A DNA stretch of 15,192 nucleotides from DASZGL01 sp035938875 (GTDB lineage: Bacteria > Chloroflexota > Dormibacteria > Aeolococcales > Aeolococcaceae), in NCBI GenBank assembly GCA_035938875.1, contig DASZGL010000001.1, forward strand, positions 1-15,192, given 5' to 3'. The position numbers and the translations under genes were made by a program. The notes beneath the pieces were generated by a model. That model saw nothing but the letters and a program-made list of their open reading frames with translations. It was not told the DNA's origin and searched no databases. Each line of letters begins with the position of its first letter. The first letter of the stretch is position 1. This document shows, one piece after another, positions 6,446 to 13,466 of the stretch.

Positions 6446-7534
6446 GTGCGATACCGGACCGAAATCCTTTGCGTCCCTGTGTCGTTAATCGTCGCAGTGT
6501 CGAACGCATTCCGCCGGGCTCGCCTCTTCGCGCTCAGATCGCCGATCGTGCGCGTCGCCGGGACCGCCTGCGCGGTGGCTCTGCTGCTGCGCAGCATCGA
6601 CGTCGAGAAGGCAGCCGGCGGCCTGCGCGACGCCAACGTAGGCTGGGCGGTACTCGGCGTCATCCTCACCGCCCTCGCCCTGGTGGGCAGCATCTTCGAG
6701 TGGGGCGTCCTCGTCCGCGGCAGCGGGCACCGGCTGTCCTGGCGGTCACTGAGCTCCCTGTACCTCCAGGGTCTGTTCGTCGGCCAGGCGCTGCCTGGCG
6801 GCGTCGGTGGCGACGCGCTTCGCGCCGTCGAGGTCGGCCGGGTCACCGGGCACGGCAACGCGCTGGCCTCACTGGCCGGCAGCCGCATGGCCGGAACCCT
6901 GGGCATGGCCCTGTGGGGCGTGGCCGGCGCCGTGCTCCTGCGCACCTGGCTCGGCCCGGCGGGCGTTGCCGCGGCCTGCGTCTTCGTCGTCGCCATGCTC
7001 GTCGCCTGGGTACTGGCGCTTGGCGCCGACAAGGTCGTCCGTGGGCTGGCCGGGCACGGCTCGAACTGGCGGCAGCGGGCCCACAAGATCCTTCACCCCT
7101 TCACCGGCGCCTTCGGCGGTTACCGCCGCCGGCCCCGGATGCTGCTCGTCTGCCTCCTCGTCGGGGCGGTGGGCTGGGGGCTCAACCTCTGCGCCCTGGC
7201 GGTCTTCGCCCGCTCCGTCGGCGTCGACGTCAGCTGGACCCTCTTCGCCGTGGCCATCCCGGTGACCCTGCTGGCCACCCTGGTCCCCTTCAGCCTCAAC
7301 GGCATCGGCCTGCGCGAGGGGGTGCTCGTGGGGCTGATGGCCAAGGCGGGGGTCAGCACCACCCACGCCGGGACGCTCTCCATCCTCGTCGACCTGCAGA
7401 TGATCCCCTTCGCCCTTCTCGGGGCCCTGGTTTGGGTTCGCCGGGCCCGCTACGCCGCCGTCGACCCTGAACCGGCCGACGAGCACCACCCCGTGCCAGT
7501 GCTGGTCCCCGCCCCGGCTGCGATCCCCGCCTGA
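6446..7534 (+). CDS. Lysylphosphatidylglycerol synthase TM-region/flippase-like protein (YbhN, UPF0104 family)
   Basis: The product (up to 362 residues) is a multi-helix membrane protein. It has three hallmark blocks of the LPG-synthase/flippase (UPF0104) family: QALPGGVGGDALRAVEVGR (114-132), LASLAGSRMAGTLGMALWG (140-158) and PFSLNGIGLREGVLVGLMAK (281-300). Membrane segments are near 35-50, 66-90, 150-168, 172-193, 231-255, 265-282 and 315-331. The family includes the flippase half of MprF and stand-alone proteins thought to move lipids or lipid-linked substrates. There is no soluble aminoacyl transferase domain here, so lipid aminoacylation is not expected. The Pro-rich tail (340-362) is disordered. 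The start is uncertain: GTG 6446 is used, but in-frame GTGs at 6479 and 6497 are plausible and would remove a poorly conserved leader; none has a strong Shine-Dalgarno. It lies 75 bp after the GDPD-like gene on the same strand. Confidence 0.85.
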   Translation: MRYRTEILCVPVSLIVAVSNAFRRARLFALRSPIVRVAGTACAVALLLRSIDVEKAAGGLRDANVGWAVLGVILTALALVGSIFEWGVLVRGSGHRLSWRSLSSLYLQGLFVGQALPGGVGGDALRAVEVGRVTGHGNALASLAGSRMAGTLGMALWGVAGAVLLRTWLGPAGVAAACVFVVAMLVAWVLALGADKVVRGLAGHGSNWRQRAHKILHPFTGAFGGYRRRPRMLLVCLLVGAVGWGLNLCALAVFARSVGVDVSWTLFAVAIPVTLLATLVPFSLNGIGLREGVLVGLMAKAGVSTTHAGTLSILVDLQMIPFALLGALVWVRRARYAAVDPEPADEHHPVPVLVPAPAAIPA

Positions 7535-7553
7535 TCCGAAGCCCTCAGGCGGG
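7526..7553. terminator. Inverted repeat containing both stop codons of a convergent pair
   Basis: CCCGCCTGA (7526-7534) and TCAGGCGGG (7545-7553) form a perfect 9-bp stem with a 10-nt loop. The left arm ends with the TGA of the flippase-like gene, and the right arm begins with the complement of the TGA of the acyl-CoA ligase. It would form in either transcript and is the only sequence in the 10-bp gap, so it is the obvious candidate for a shared bidirectional terminator. No T-tract follows. Confidence 0.6.
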
Positions 7554-9488
7554 ACGCACCGACTCCAGCGCGTCGATCGCAGTGCGGTTCTCCAGAGACG
7601 ACAGGTCACCCGGGTCCTTGCCCAGGTAGACGGCGCGGACCACCCGGCGGAGCACCTTGGCATTGCGGGTGCGGGGCAGCTCGCCGACCACCTCCACCGC
7701 CTTGGGCGCCAGCGCCTTGCCCAGCTCGTCGACGACGGCCCGTGCCAGCGCGGCACGAAGCTGCGGCTCGTCGTCGACGCCGGGCCGGAGCACGACGAAG
7801 GCGACCAGCGCCTCCCCCTTGACCGGGTCGGGGACGCCGATCGCCGCCGCCTCGGCCACCGCGGGATGGGCCACGAGCACCGACTCCACCTCGGCGGGAC
7901 CGAGACGCTTGCCGGCGACCTTGATGGTGTCGTCGCTGCGTCCCCGGATGTACCAGAGACCGTTACTGTCAATCTCCGCCCAATCTCCGTGCACCCAGAT
8001 GTCGGGAAAACGCGACCAGTAGGTCTCGATGTAGCGCTGCGGGTCGCGCCAGAAGCCGCGCGTCATACCCGGCCACGGCCGGCGCACCACCAGCTCGCCG
8101 ACCTCGCCGCGGATGGGTTCGCCAGACTCGTCGACGACATCGGCATCCATCCCCGGCACCGGACCGCTGAAGGAGCAGGGCAGCGCCGGGGTGAGCACGT
8201 TGCCGCCGAGGATGCCGCCGCTCACCTCGGTGCCCCCCGAGTAGTTGATGATCGGCGCCGCGCCGCTGCCGACCTCGTTGAGGTACCAGAGCCAGGGGTC
8301 GGGGTTCCACGGCTCGCCACTGCTGCCGAGGATGCGGAGATTGCCGAGGTCGTGGGAGCGCACCGGGTCGACCCCGTGACGCATCAGGGCGCGGACCACC
8401 GTCGGCGCCACACCGAGAACGGTGACGCGGTGCCGCGACGCCACCTGCCACAGCCGATCGGGTCCGGGGTGGTCAGGGGTGCCCTCGTAGATCACCAGGG
8501 TGGCGCCCAGGGTCAGCGTGCCGCAGATCGCCCAGGGGCCCATCATCCAGCCAAGGTCGGTGACCCAGAGCAGCCTGTCGTCGGCACCGACGTCGAAGCA
8601 GTGGGCCATGTCCTGCGTCGATTTCACAGGGAAGCCGCCATGGACGTGCACCGTCCCCTTGGGCCGGCCCGTGGTCCCGCTCGTGTAGATGAGCATGAAG
8701 GGATCGTCGGCGGCGGTGTCGTGCGCCGGCGCGCCGAGGGCCTGGCCGGCGAGCAGTTCGTGGTACCAGTGGTCGCGGCCACTGCGCATCTGCGTTCCGG
8801 CATCGCCGAGGCGCCGCACCACCACCATGGCGCGCAGCGTGGGTATCGCCGCCGCGGCCTCGTCGGCGGTTGCCTTCGTCGCCACCGCGGCGCCCCGACG
8901 CAAGAACCCGTCGGCGACGCAGAGGACGCGGGCATCGCAGTCGGCAAGTCGCGCGCTGATCGCCCCGGCGCCGTAGCCGCTGAACAACGGGCAGGCGATG
9001 GCGCCGATGCGGGCGATGGCGAGGAAGAGCACCACAGTTTCCGGCACCATCGGCAAGAACAGACCCACCGCATCACCGGGGCCGACGCTGAGCGAGCGCA
9101 GCGCGGCGGCAGCCAGGGCAACCTCGTCGGCGAGCTGCCGGTAGGTGTAGGTGCGGGTGGCGCCGTCGTCGCCCTCCCAGATCAACGCCGGCTTGTCGAC
9201 AGCCGTGGAGGCGTGGCGATCGACGGCGTTGACCGAGAGGTTGAGCCGCCCGTCGATCCACCAGCGCGTCCAGGCGATGCCCTCGGACGAGTCGTGCATC
9301 CGCGTCGGTCGTCGCGTCCAGTCGAAGCCGATGTCGTCGATGACCGCGCTCCAGAACCACTCCAGGTCGCCGCGGGCGCGGACCTGCAGACTGTCGAGGT
9401 CCTCGCAGTCAAGCTCGTCGAGAAACCGGCGCAGGCGGCTGTTGGCGACGACCTCGGGCGTTGGCGACCAGGCGAATTCCTCGGACAC
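7545..9488 (-). CDS. AMP-forming acyl-CoA ligase (acetyl/acetoacetyl-CoA synthetase-like)
   Basis: The 647-residue protein is an ANL adenylating enzyme that activates a carboxylic acid to its acyl-CoA through an acyl-AMP. Visible core motifs are the phosphate loop YTSGTTGRPKG (268-278), A5 NYSGGTEVSGG (415-425), HGDWAEIDSNGLWYIRGR (500-517) with the hinge at Asp519-Asp520, KVAGKRLGPAEVE (523-535), and PRTRNAK with catalytic Lys611. The N-terminus (SPTPEVVANSRLRRFLDEL) and the whole length match the acetyl/acetoacetyl-CoA synthetase branch. In acetyl-CoA synthetase the A5 motif is WWQTE, and its second Trp limits the acyl pocket; here the aligned residue is Gly418. A larger acid such as acetoacetate or a branched or longer acyl chain is therefore more likely than acetate. 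Start: GTG 9488, 9 nt after a TACCAT box, giving a family-typical N-terminus. A longer reading from 9575 adds 29 unrelated residues. Confidence 0.88.
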   Translation of the reverse strand: MSEEFAWSPTPEVVANSRLRRFLDELDCEDLDSLQVRARGDLEWFWSAVIDDIGFDWTRRPTRMHDSSEGIAWTRWWIDGRLNLSVNAVDRHASTAVDKPALIWEGDDGATRTYTYRQLADEVALAAAALRSLSVGPGDAVGLFLPMVPETVVLFLAIARIGAIACPLFSGYGAGAISARLADCDARVLCVADGFLRRGAAVATKATADEAAAAIPTLRAMVVVRRLGDAGTQMRSGRDHWYHELLAGQALGAPAHDTAADDPFMLIYTSGTTGRPKGTVHVHGGFPVKSTQDMAHCFDVGADDRLLWVTDLGWMMGPWAICGTLTLGATLVIYEGTPDHPGPDRLWQVASRHRVTVLGVAPTVVRALMRHGVDPVRSHDLGNLRILGSSGEPWNPDPWLWYLNEVGSGAAPIINYSGGTEVSGGILGGNVLTPALPCSFSGPVPGMDADVVDESGEPIRGEVGELVVRRPWPGMTRGFWRDPQRYIETYWSRFPDIWVHGDWAEIDSNGLWYIRGRSDDTIKVAGKRLGPAEVESVLVAHPAVAEAAAIGVPDPVKGEALVAFVVLRPGVDDEPQLRAALARAVVDELGKALAPKAVEVVGELPRTRNAKVLRRVVRAVYLGKDPGDLSSLENRTAIDALESVRPA

Positions 9489-9497
9489 GGCCGGGCG

Positions 9498-9503
9498 ATG
9501 GTA
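9498..9503 (-). promoter_or_regulatory. Putative -10 box (TACCAT) for the acyl-CoA ligase gene
   Basis: Minus-strand TACCAT stands 9 nt before GTG 9488, consistent with a leaderless or almost leaderless mRNA and supporting that start over the ORF's upstream extension to 9575. No -35 element is evident. Confidence 0.4.
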
Positions 9504-9580
9504 TCCAAGCAACGGTGGCGGCGACGTGCAGCGTAATCTCGTCGTCGCGCGCGGATCCTGCGAGCAGGTCGACACCCTGC

Positions 9581-9586
9581 TAGGGT
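9581..9586 (+). promoter_or_regulatory. Putative -10 box (TAGGGT) for the DUF3052 gene
   Basis: TAGGGT fits TANNNT and ends 9 nt before ATG 9596, so transcription would begin at or close to the start codon. There is no Shine-Dalgarno. Together with the box at 9498-9503 it makes a back-to-back promoter pair in the 107-bp divergent gap. Confidence 0.45.
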
Positions 9587-9595
9587 CGCGACGTC

Positions 9596-9994
9596 ATGCC
9601 TGCGGGGGACGATCGTCCAGCGAAGCCGTTGATCGACAAGCTCGGTGTCGCCCCGGGCGCGCGCGTGGCGGTGGTCGGCAGCATCGATGCGCCACTCCTC
9701 GTCCAGATCCGCGAGCGCGCATCGACGCTGACCCACGGCGCGCCGCGAGCCGAGTGCGACATGGTGATCTACGTCGCCGACGTTCCCGCTGACCTGCTCC
9801 GTCTGCCCGCGCTGCGACGCCGGCTGGCGTCATCCGGCGCCATCTGGGTGGCGACCCCGCGCGGTCGCACCGACCTCCAGGACGTCCACGTCATCGACGC
9901 GGCGCGCCGTGCGGGTCTTGTCGACAACAAGGTGGTGCGCTTCTCCGACACCCACACAGCGCTGCGGCTGGTGGTTCCCCGGTCGCTGCGCTGA
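9596..9994 (+). CDS. DUF3052 family protein
   Basis: The 132-residue soluble protein matches the general pattern of DUF3052, a small actinobacterial family without known function. It has an N-terminal KLGVAPGARVAVVGSID (15-31), a middle MVIYVADVPADL, the block LRRRLASSGAIWVATPRGRTDLQDVHVIDAARRAGLVDNKVVRF (only its ends are cited: Leu73 to Phe116), and a C-terminal TALRLVVPRSLR. The fold suggested is a Rossmann-like sandwich resembling a methyltransferase without its cofactor motif, from the pattern of a glycine-rich first strand, an acidic segment and a SGAIWVA strand. The ATG is preceded by a TAGGGT -10 box rather than a Shine-Dalgarno. It is divergent from the acyl-CoA ligase. Its own stop codon forms the first bases of a strong hairpin. 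Confidence 0.85.
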   Translation: MPAGDDRPAKPLIDKLGVAPGARVAVVGSIDAPLLVQIRERASTLTHGAPRAECDMVIYVADVPADLLRLPALRRRLASSGAIWVATPRGRTDLQDVHVIDAARRAGLVDNKVVRFSDTHTALRLVVPRSLR

Positions 9995-10025
9995 GGCGGG
10001 CCGGATGGCGATCCGGCCCGCCTCA
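9992..10025. terminator. Perfect 15-bp hairpin, probable bidirectional terminator
   Basis: TGAGGCGGGCCGGAT (9992-10006) pairs perfectly with ATCCGGCCCGCCTCA (10011-10025) across the tetraloop GGCG. It begins with the TGA of the DUF3052 gene and ends 19 bp before the stop of the convergent osmoprotectant receptor gene (10045). This is the strongest hairpin in the window. It lacks a T-tract, so it would be a GC-rich, U-poor terminator as is common in high-GC genomes. Confidence 0.75.
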
Positions 10026-10044
10026 CAACGACCACGCCGTGCGG

Positions 10045-11007
10045 CTAGAGGAAGCCGTTCTGTGTCAACCAGGTGCGCGCGACGTCCTCGAGCTTGAGGT
10101 TGTCGATCTCCACCTGCTTGTTGAGCTTGGTGATCTCGTCGCTGGTGATCTTGGCGGCCACCGGCGCCATGATCGCGGCGATGGCCGGGTGTGCCTTGAG
10201 CACATCGGAGCGGATCACGAGTCCGACGTTGTCCGGCGGGAAGAGGTTCTTGTCGTCCTTGAGGACATACAGGTTGTTGGCGGCGATCGGCGAGTCGGTG
10301 GTGAAGACCTCGCCCGCGGCGCAGTCGCCGTTGGCGATGTTCTTCTCCGCTGTGCCACCGATGTCGACCAGGTTGGCGGCGCCGAACGCCGCGTTGTACG
10401 TCTGAACCAGCCCGGGGATCCCGTCGGGTCGCGTGCGGAACTCGGACATGATGCAGACCTTGGTGTCGGAGTGCGCCGCCAGGTAGGTGCCGAACGCGCT
10501 GAGGGTGTCACCGTACTTGCCTCTGTCCGACGACTTGATCGCCAGCCCGTTGGTGTCGTTCATCGGCGCCTTGGATGTCCAGCACAGACCCTTGGGTTCG
10601 TCCTGCTGGGCGACGAAGGTGAAGGCGCCGTCGAGGTCCTTGGGGAAGGTCGTGAGCTTGAGATAGGTCTGCAGCTCGGTGCCCGTGTACTGCCACAGCA
10701 TGTCGATCTGCCCGGACGACAGGGCCTGGCCGATGGCGGTGTCCTTCGCCTGCAGGCTGAAGTCGACTGTGAAGTTGTGCTTCTCCAACTCCAGCTTGGT
10801 GATCTCCGCGAGGAGCTGCTCCTCGGCGAACCCCTTGCTGCCGATGGATACCTTGGCGCCACCACCATCGGTTCCCGAACCGACGGGGCAGGCGGCGCTG
10901 CCACCGCCGCCCCCGGCGCTGGAGCTGCTGCTGCCGTTGCCACCGCCACACGCGGTGAGTGCGGCCGACCACGCGGTGAGCATGATTGCCAGGGCGATGC
11001 GTTTCAC
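10045..11007 (-). CDS. Osmoprotectant ABC importer, substrate-binding lipoprotein (OpuCC/OsmF type)
   Basis: The 320-residue protein starts with a lipoprotein signal (lipobox LTAC, lipidated Cys20) and a Gly/Ser linker to about residue 50. The mature domain is the OpuCC/OsmF class of periplasmic-binding protein, which captures quaternary amines such as glycine betaine, choline or carnitine. Landmarks are VSIGSKGFAEEQLLAEI (53-69, usually GSKNFTEQ), the LWQYTGTELQTYL stretch (104-116) that corresponds to the family YTGT motif, and a GEVFTTDSPI segment. Start: GTG 11007, preceded by a GGAGG Shine-Dalgarno. It is the last gene of the four-gene importer operon, 25 bp after the second permease. 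A separate ribosome binding site is consistent with higher receptor expression. The exact ligand is not determined; E. coli ProX belongs to a different receptor family. Confidence 0.9.
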   Translation of the reverse strand: MKRIALAIMLTAWSAALTACGGGNGSSSSSAGGGGGSAACPVGSGTDGGGAKVSIGSKGFAEEQLLAEITKLELEKHNFTVDFSLQAKDTAIGQALSSGQIDMLWQYTGTELQTYLKLTTFPKDLDGAFTFVAQQDEPKGLCWTSKAPMNDTNGLAIKSSDRGKYGDTLSAFGTYLAAHSDTKVCIMSEFRTRPDGIPGLVQTYNAAFGAANLVDIGGTAEKNIANGDCAAGEVFTTDSPIAANNLYVLKDDKNLFPPDNVGLVIRSDVLKAHPAIAAIMAPVAAKITSDEITKLNKQVEIDNLKLEDVARTWLTQNGFL

Positions 11008-11013
11008 GAGGAT

Positions 11014-11018
11014 CCTCC
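11014..11018 (-). promoter_or_regulatory. Shine-Dalgarno GGAGG for the substrate-binding lipoprotein
   Basis: GGAGG on the minus strand is 6 nt before GTG 11007, the best ribosome binding site of the operon. It fixes the start at the positively charged n-region MKR of the signal peptide. Confidence 0.75.
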
Positions 11019-11032
11019 GACGAATGTGCGTC

Positions 11033-11761
11033 TCAGACGCTGGGGGTTAGAGCACGCTCGACCAGGCTGAGCGCCCAGTCGGCGAGGAGCGCGAGTGAGG
11101 CGACCATGACGGCGCCGACGAAGACGATGCGGTCACTCCGGTCGATACCGGTTGCGATCACATCGCCAAGGCCGCCACCGCCGACGTAGTTCCCAAGGGT
11201 AGCTGTACCGATGATGAGCACGAGTGATGTGCGCAGCCCGGCGAAGATCACAGGCGCCGCCAGCGGCACCTCGACGCGGAGCAGCGTCTGCAGCGACGTC
11301 ATCCCCATGCCGCGCCCGGCTTCGGTGGCCGCCGGGTCGACTCCCTGGATGCCGACCATGGTGTTGCGTAGGATGGGAAGCAGCGAGTAGAGGACCAGGG
11401 CGAACACGGTCGGACGCACGCCCAGGCCGAAGAAGGCGTAGAACAGAACCAGGATGCCGATGCTGGGCACCGCCTGTCCCAGGTTGGCGACCACAAAGAC
11501 GGGAATGCGCAGCCATCGTCCGGCACGCGCCAGCAGCACGCCGAGCGGGAGGCCGATCGCGGCGGCGATCGCGAAGGAGATGCCCACCAGCTCGCAGTGA
11601 CGGATGAAGCGATCCTGGAGGAAGGCGCGGTTGAGGATGTAGACGTCGACGTCGTTGAAGCTCAGGCTGAAGAACACCAACCAAGCCACACCGATGCCGG
11701 CGGCGACGATCATCGGAGTGAGCAGAAGGCGAACGCCGTTGGCCCGCGGCGTGCTGATCAT
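11033..11761 (-). CDS. Osmoprotectant ABC importer permease (OpuCB/OpuCD type), second
   Basis: The 242-residue inner-membrane permease has the coupling EAA-type motif EAGRGMGMTSLQTLLRVEVP (147-166) that docks to the ATPase, followed by LAAPVIFAGLRTSL. The later GNYVGGGGLGDVI (190-202) is the standard GAGGLG-like block. Hydrophobic segments lie near 14-34, 56-78, 87-110, 118-133, 168-188 and 212-231. Compared with the first permease it has an extra N-terminal helix and a longer periplasmic loop. Its ATG (11759-11761) overlaps the ATPase stop by 4 nt, so translation is coupled. It would pair with the other permease as a heterodimeric channel for compatible-solute uptake. Confidence 0.9.
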   Translation of the reverse strand: MISTPRANGVRLLLTPMIVAAGIGVAWLVFFSLSFNDVDVYILNRAFLQDRFIRHCELVGISFAIAAAIGLPLGVLLARAGRWLRIPVFVVANLGQAVPSIGILVLFYAFFGLGVRPTVFALVLYSLLPILRNTMVGIQGVDPAATEAGRGMGMTSLQTLLRVEVPLAAPVIFAGLRTSLVLIIGTATLGNYVGGGGLGDVIATGIDRSDRIVFVGAVMVASLALLADWALSLVERALTPSV

Positions 11762-12699
11762 CGCGATGCCTCACGGATGATGTCGGCATCGACGACACCG
11801 GTGACGCGCTCACCGTCGACAACGGCCACCTGCCCGTCGGGGGCACGCAGCACCGCATCAAGCGCGTCTCGCAGCGTGGATTCGAGGGCCACGCGAATCT
11901 CGGGAACTCGGCTGCCGTTGAGCGGTGGCAGCCGCACGTCACGCAGGGGAATCAGCGCCAGGCGGCGGACCAGCCGTCCCTCTCCGAGGAAAGCCTCCAC
12001 GAACCCTGGATTGGGATGGGCCAGGAGATCCGCCGGCGGCGCGTACTGTGCGAGCACGCCGCCGACATTCAGCAACGCGACGCGGTCGCCGAGCTTGGTC
12101 GCCTCCTCGATGTCGTGGGTGACGAAGACGATGGTCTTGCGCACGGTGTTCTGGAGGCGGAGCAGCTCGTCCTGCAGACGCTCGCGAGTCACCTGGTCGA
12201 TGGCGCCGAAGGGTTCGTCCATCAGCAGGATCGGCGGGTCGGCACCGAGGGCACGGGCGACACCGACCCGCTGCCGCTGGCCGCCGCTGAGCTCGCCCGG
12301 CAGGCGCTGCGCGTACTCAGCGGGCGGCAATCCGATGAGCTCGAGCAGCTCGTCGACGCGCGCCTGCACGCGTTTGCGCTCCCACCCGAGCAGACGCGGC
12401 ACGGTTGCGATGTTCTCGGCGACGGTGAGGTGAGGAAACAGGCCTACCTGCTGGATGACGTAACCGATGGAACGGCGAAGGGTGTTCACATCGACGTCGC
12501 GTGTGTCCCGTCCGTCGATGGTGATCCGGCCTGACGTCGGCTCGATGAGCCTGTTGATCATCTTCAGCGTCGTCGTCTTGCCACACCCTGACGGCCCGAC
12601 GAGCACGACGACCTCGCCACCGGCGACCTCGAAGCTCAAATCGTTGACGGCGTTGCTGCCGGTGCTGTAGCGCTTGCTGACGTGGTCGAAGACGATCAC
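11758..12699 (-). CDS. Osmoprotectant ABC importer ATPase (OpuCA/ProV type) with one CBS-like repeat
   Basis: The 313-residue ATPase powers the importer. It shows Walker A GPSGCGKTT (35-43), Q-loop glutamines at 83-84, signature LSGGQ (137-141), Walker B ILLMDEP (157-163) and the switch His195. After the ABC domain, residues about 265-310 (VALESTLRDALDAVLR...VAVVDGERVTGVVDADII) look like a CBS repeat. OpuCA-type ATPases usually run to about 370-400 residues with a tandem CBS pair that senses ionic strength; here there is room for only one. The C-terminus is therefore shortened, or the two halves pair across the ATPase dimer. GTG 12699 overlaps the first permease stop by 4 nt, and the ATPase stop overlaps the second permease start by 4 nt, so expression is tightly coupled. 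Confidence 0.93.
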   Translation of the reverse strand: MIVFDHVSKRYSTGSNAVNDLSFEVAGGEVVVLVGPSGCGKTTTLKMINRLIEPTSGRITIDGRDTRDVDVNTLRRSIGYVIQQVGLFPHLTVAENIATVPRLLGWERKRVQARVDELLELIGLPPAEYAQRLPGELSGGQRQRVGVARALGADPPILLMDEPFGAIDQVTRERLQDELLRLQNTVRKTIVFVTHDIEEATKLGDRVALLNVGGVLAQYAPPADLLAHPNPGFVEAFLGEGRLVRRLALIPLRDVRLPPLNGSRVPEIRVALESTLRDALDAVLRAPDGQVAVVDGERVTGVVDADIIREASR

Positions 12700-13349
12700 G
12701 TCGCCGGCACCGAGGTGATGCGGCCTCGCGACAGCAGGCGTTGCACCAACGCCAGCGATGCGTCGGCGAGGATGCCGAGCGCAGCCACCGGAAGAAGACC
12801 GCTCAGCAGGCGCTCGTAGCTTCCCGTGGTCCGTCCCACCGCGGAAAAGATCGGCCTTCCCAGGTTGTCACTGCCGAACTCCGAGCCGACGGTGGTGATG
12901 GCGATCACCATCACCGTCGCCTGGCGGAGGCCGGCGAGGATCACGGGAAGCGCAAGGGGCAGTTCGACGCGAAGCAGCACCTGCCACGGTCGCATGCCCA
13001 TGCCGCGTGCGGCCTCGATCACTGCCGGCTCGACCGCTCGGATTCCGGTGCGCGTGTTGCGCAGAGTCGGCAGCAACGCGTAGAGGACCAGGCCGATGAT
13101 CACCGGTGTGTCGCTGAGCCCGAGCCAGATTGTCAACAGCCCGAAGAGCGCGAGGCTGGGGACGGTGAGGATCGTCGATGTGATCCCCAGCGACACCCCT
13201 GCAAAGCGCTGGTTGCGGGCGGCGACAACGCCGAGCAACAGGCCGATTGCCCCTGACACCAGCATGCAGATGACGACGATGCGGATGTGATTCTGCGTCT
13301 CTGGTCCAAGGGTGTCCCAGTTGTCCCGGATGTACCGCAGCGTGCTCAC
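12696..13349 (-). CDS. Osmoprotectant ABC importer permease (OpuCB/OpuCD type), first
   Basis: The 217-residue permease starts the operon. It has hydrophobic segments near 22-44, 52-76, 80-95, 131-153 and 180-204, and the EAA motif EAARGMGMRPWQVLLRVELP (112-131), then LALPVILAGLRQATV. In the place of the usual GAGGLG block it reads FGSDNLGRPIF (158-168), so the two permeases are diverged and probably form a heterodimer. Start: GTG 13349, with AGGGG 8 nt upstream as a weak Shine-Dalgarno. The promoter should lie in the 117-bp divergent gap to the gene at 13467, but I could not identify it. Osmotic control is expected from the family, not shown here. Confidence 0.9.
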   Translation of the reverse strand: MSTLRYIRDNWDTLGPETQNHIRIVVICMLVSGAIGLLLGVVAARNQRFAGVSLGITSTILTVPSLALFGLLTIWLGLSDTPVIIGLVLYALLPTLRNTRTGIRAVEPAVIEAARGMGMRPWQVLLRVELPLALPVILAGLRQATVMVIAITTVGSEFGSDNLGRPIFSAVGRTTGSYERLLSGLLPVAALGILADASLALVQRLLSRGRITSVPAT

Positions 13350-13417
13350 GAGCCGACCCCTTAGTCAGCGGAGCACGGCGCCAGCCCCGCCTGGACAGAG
13401 AACGGCCATGGTACCCA

Positions 13418-13435
13418 GCGGGGCGGAAACCCCGC
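13418..13435. other. Hairpin in the divergent gap upstream of the osmoprotectant operon
   Basis: GCGGGG (13418-13423) pairs with CCCCGC (13430-13435) across CGGAAA; alternative pairing GGCGG with CCGCC also exists. It lies in the 117-bp gap between the first permease (start 13349) and the lipoate-ligase-like gene (13467), 31 bp upstream of the latter. It may be an operator or an mRNA leader structure. No clear -10/-35 pair is visible here. Confidence 0.4.
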
Positions 13436-13466
13436 CCAGCCGAGGTGATCAGCCAGACTTGGCTCG

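Noticed and set aside
5365..7086. 573-codon minus-strand frame spanning the GDPD-like and flippase-like genes
   Set aside because: It lies antisense to two homology-supported genes and overlaps the esterase; its composition (Ser/Arg/Pro-rich) is that of a shadow frame.
7866..9536. Long (556-codon) plus-strand frame opposite the acyl-CoA ligase
   Set aside because: It is the antisense of a strongly conserved enzyme gene, is His/Arg/Gly-rich without protein-like hydrophobicity, and is typical of high-GC third-position bias.
10039..11070. 343-codon plus-strand frame opposite the osmoprotectant receptor
   Set aside because: It is antisense to the receptor gene with its lipobox and strong Shine-Dalgarno; it has no recognisable domain.
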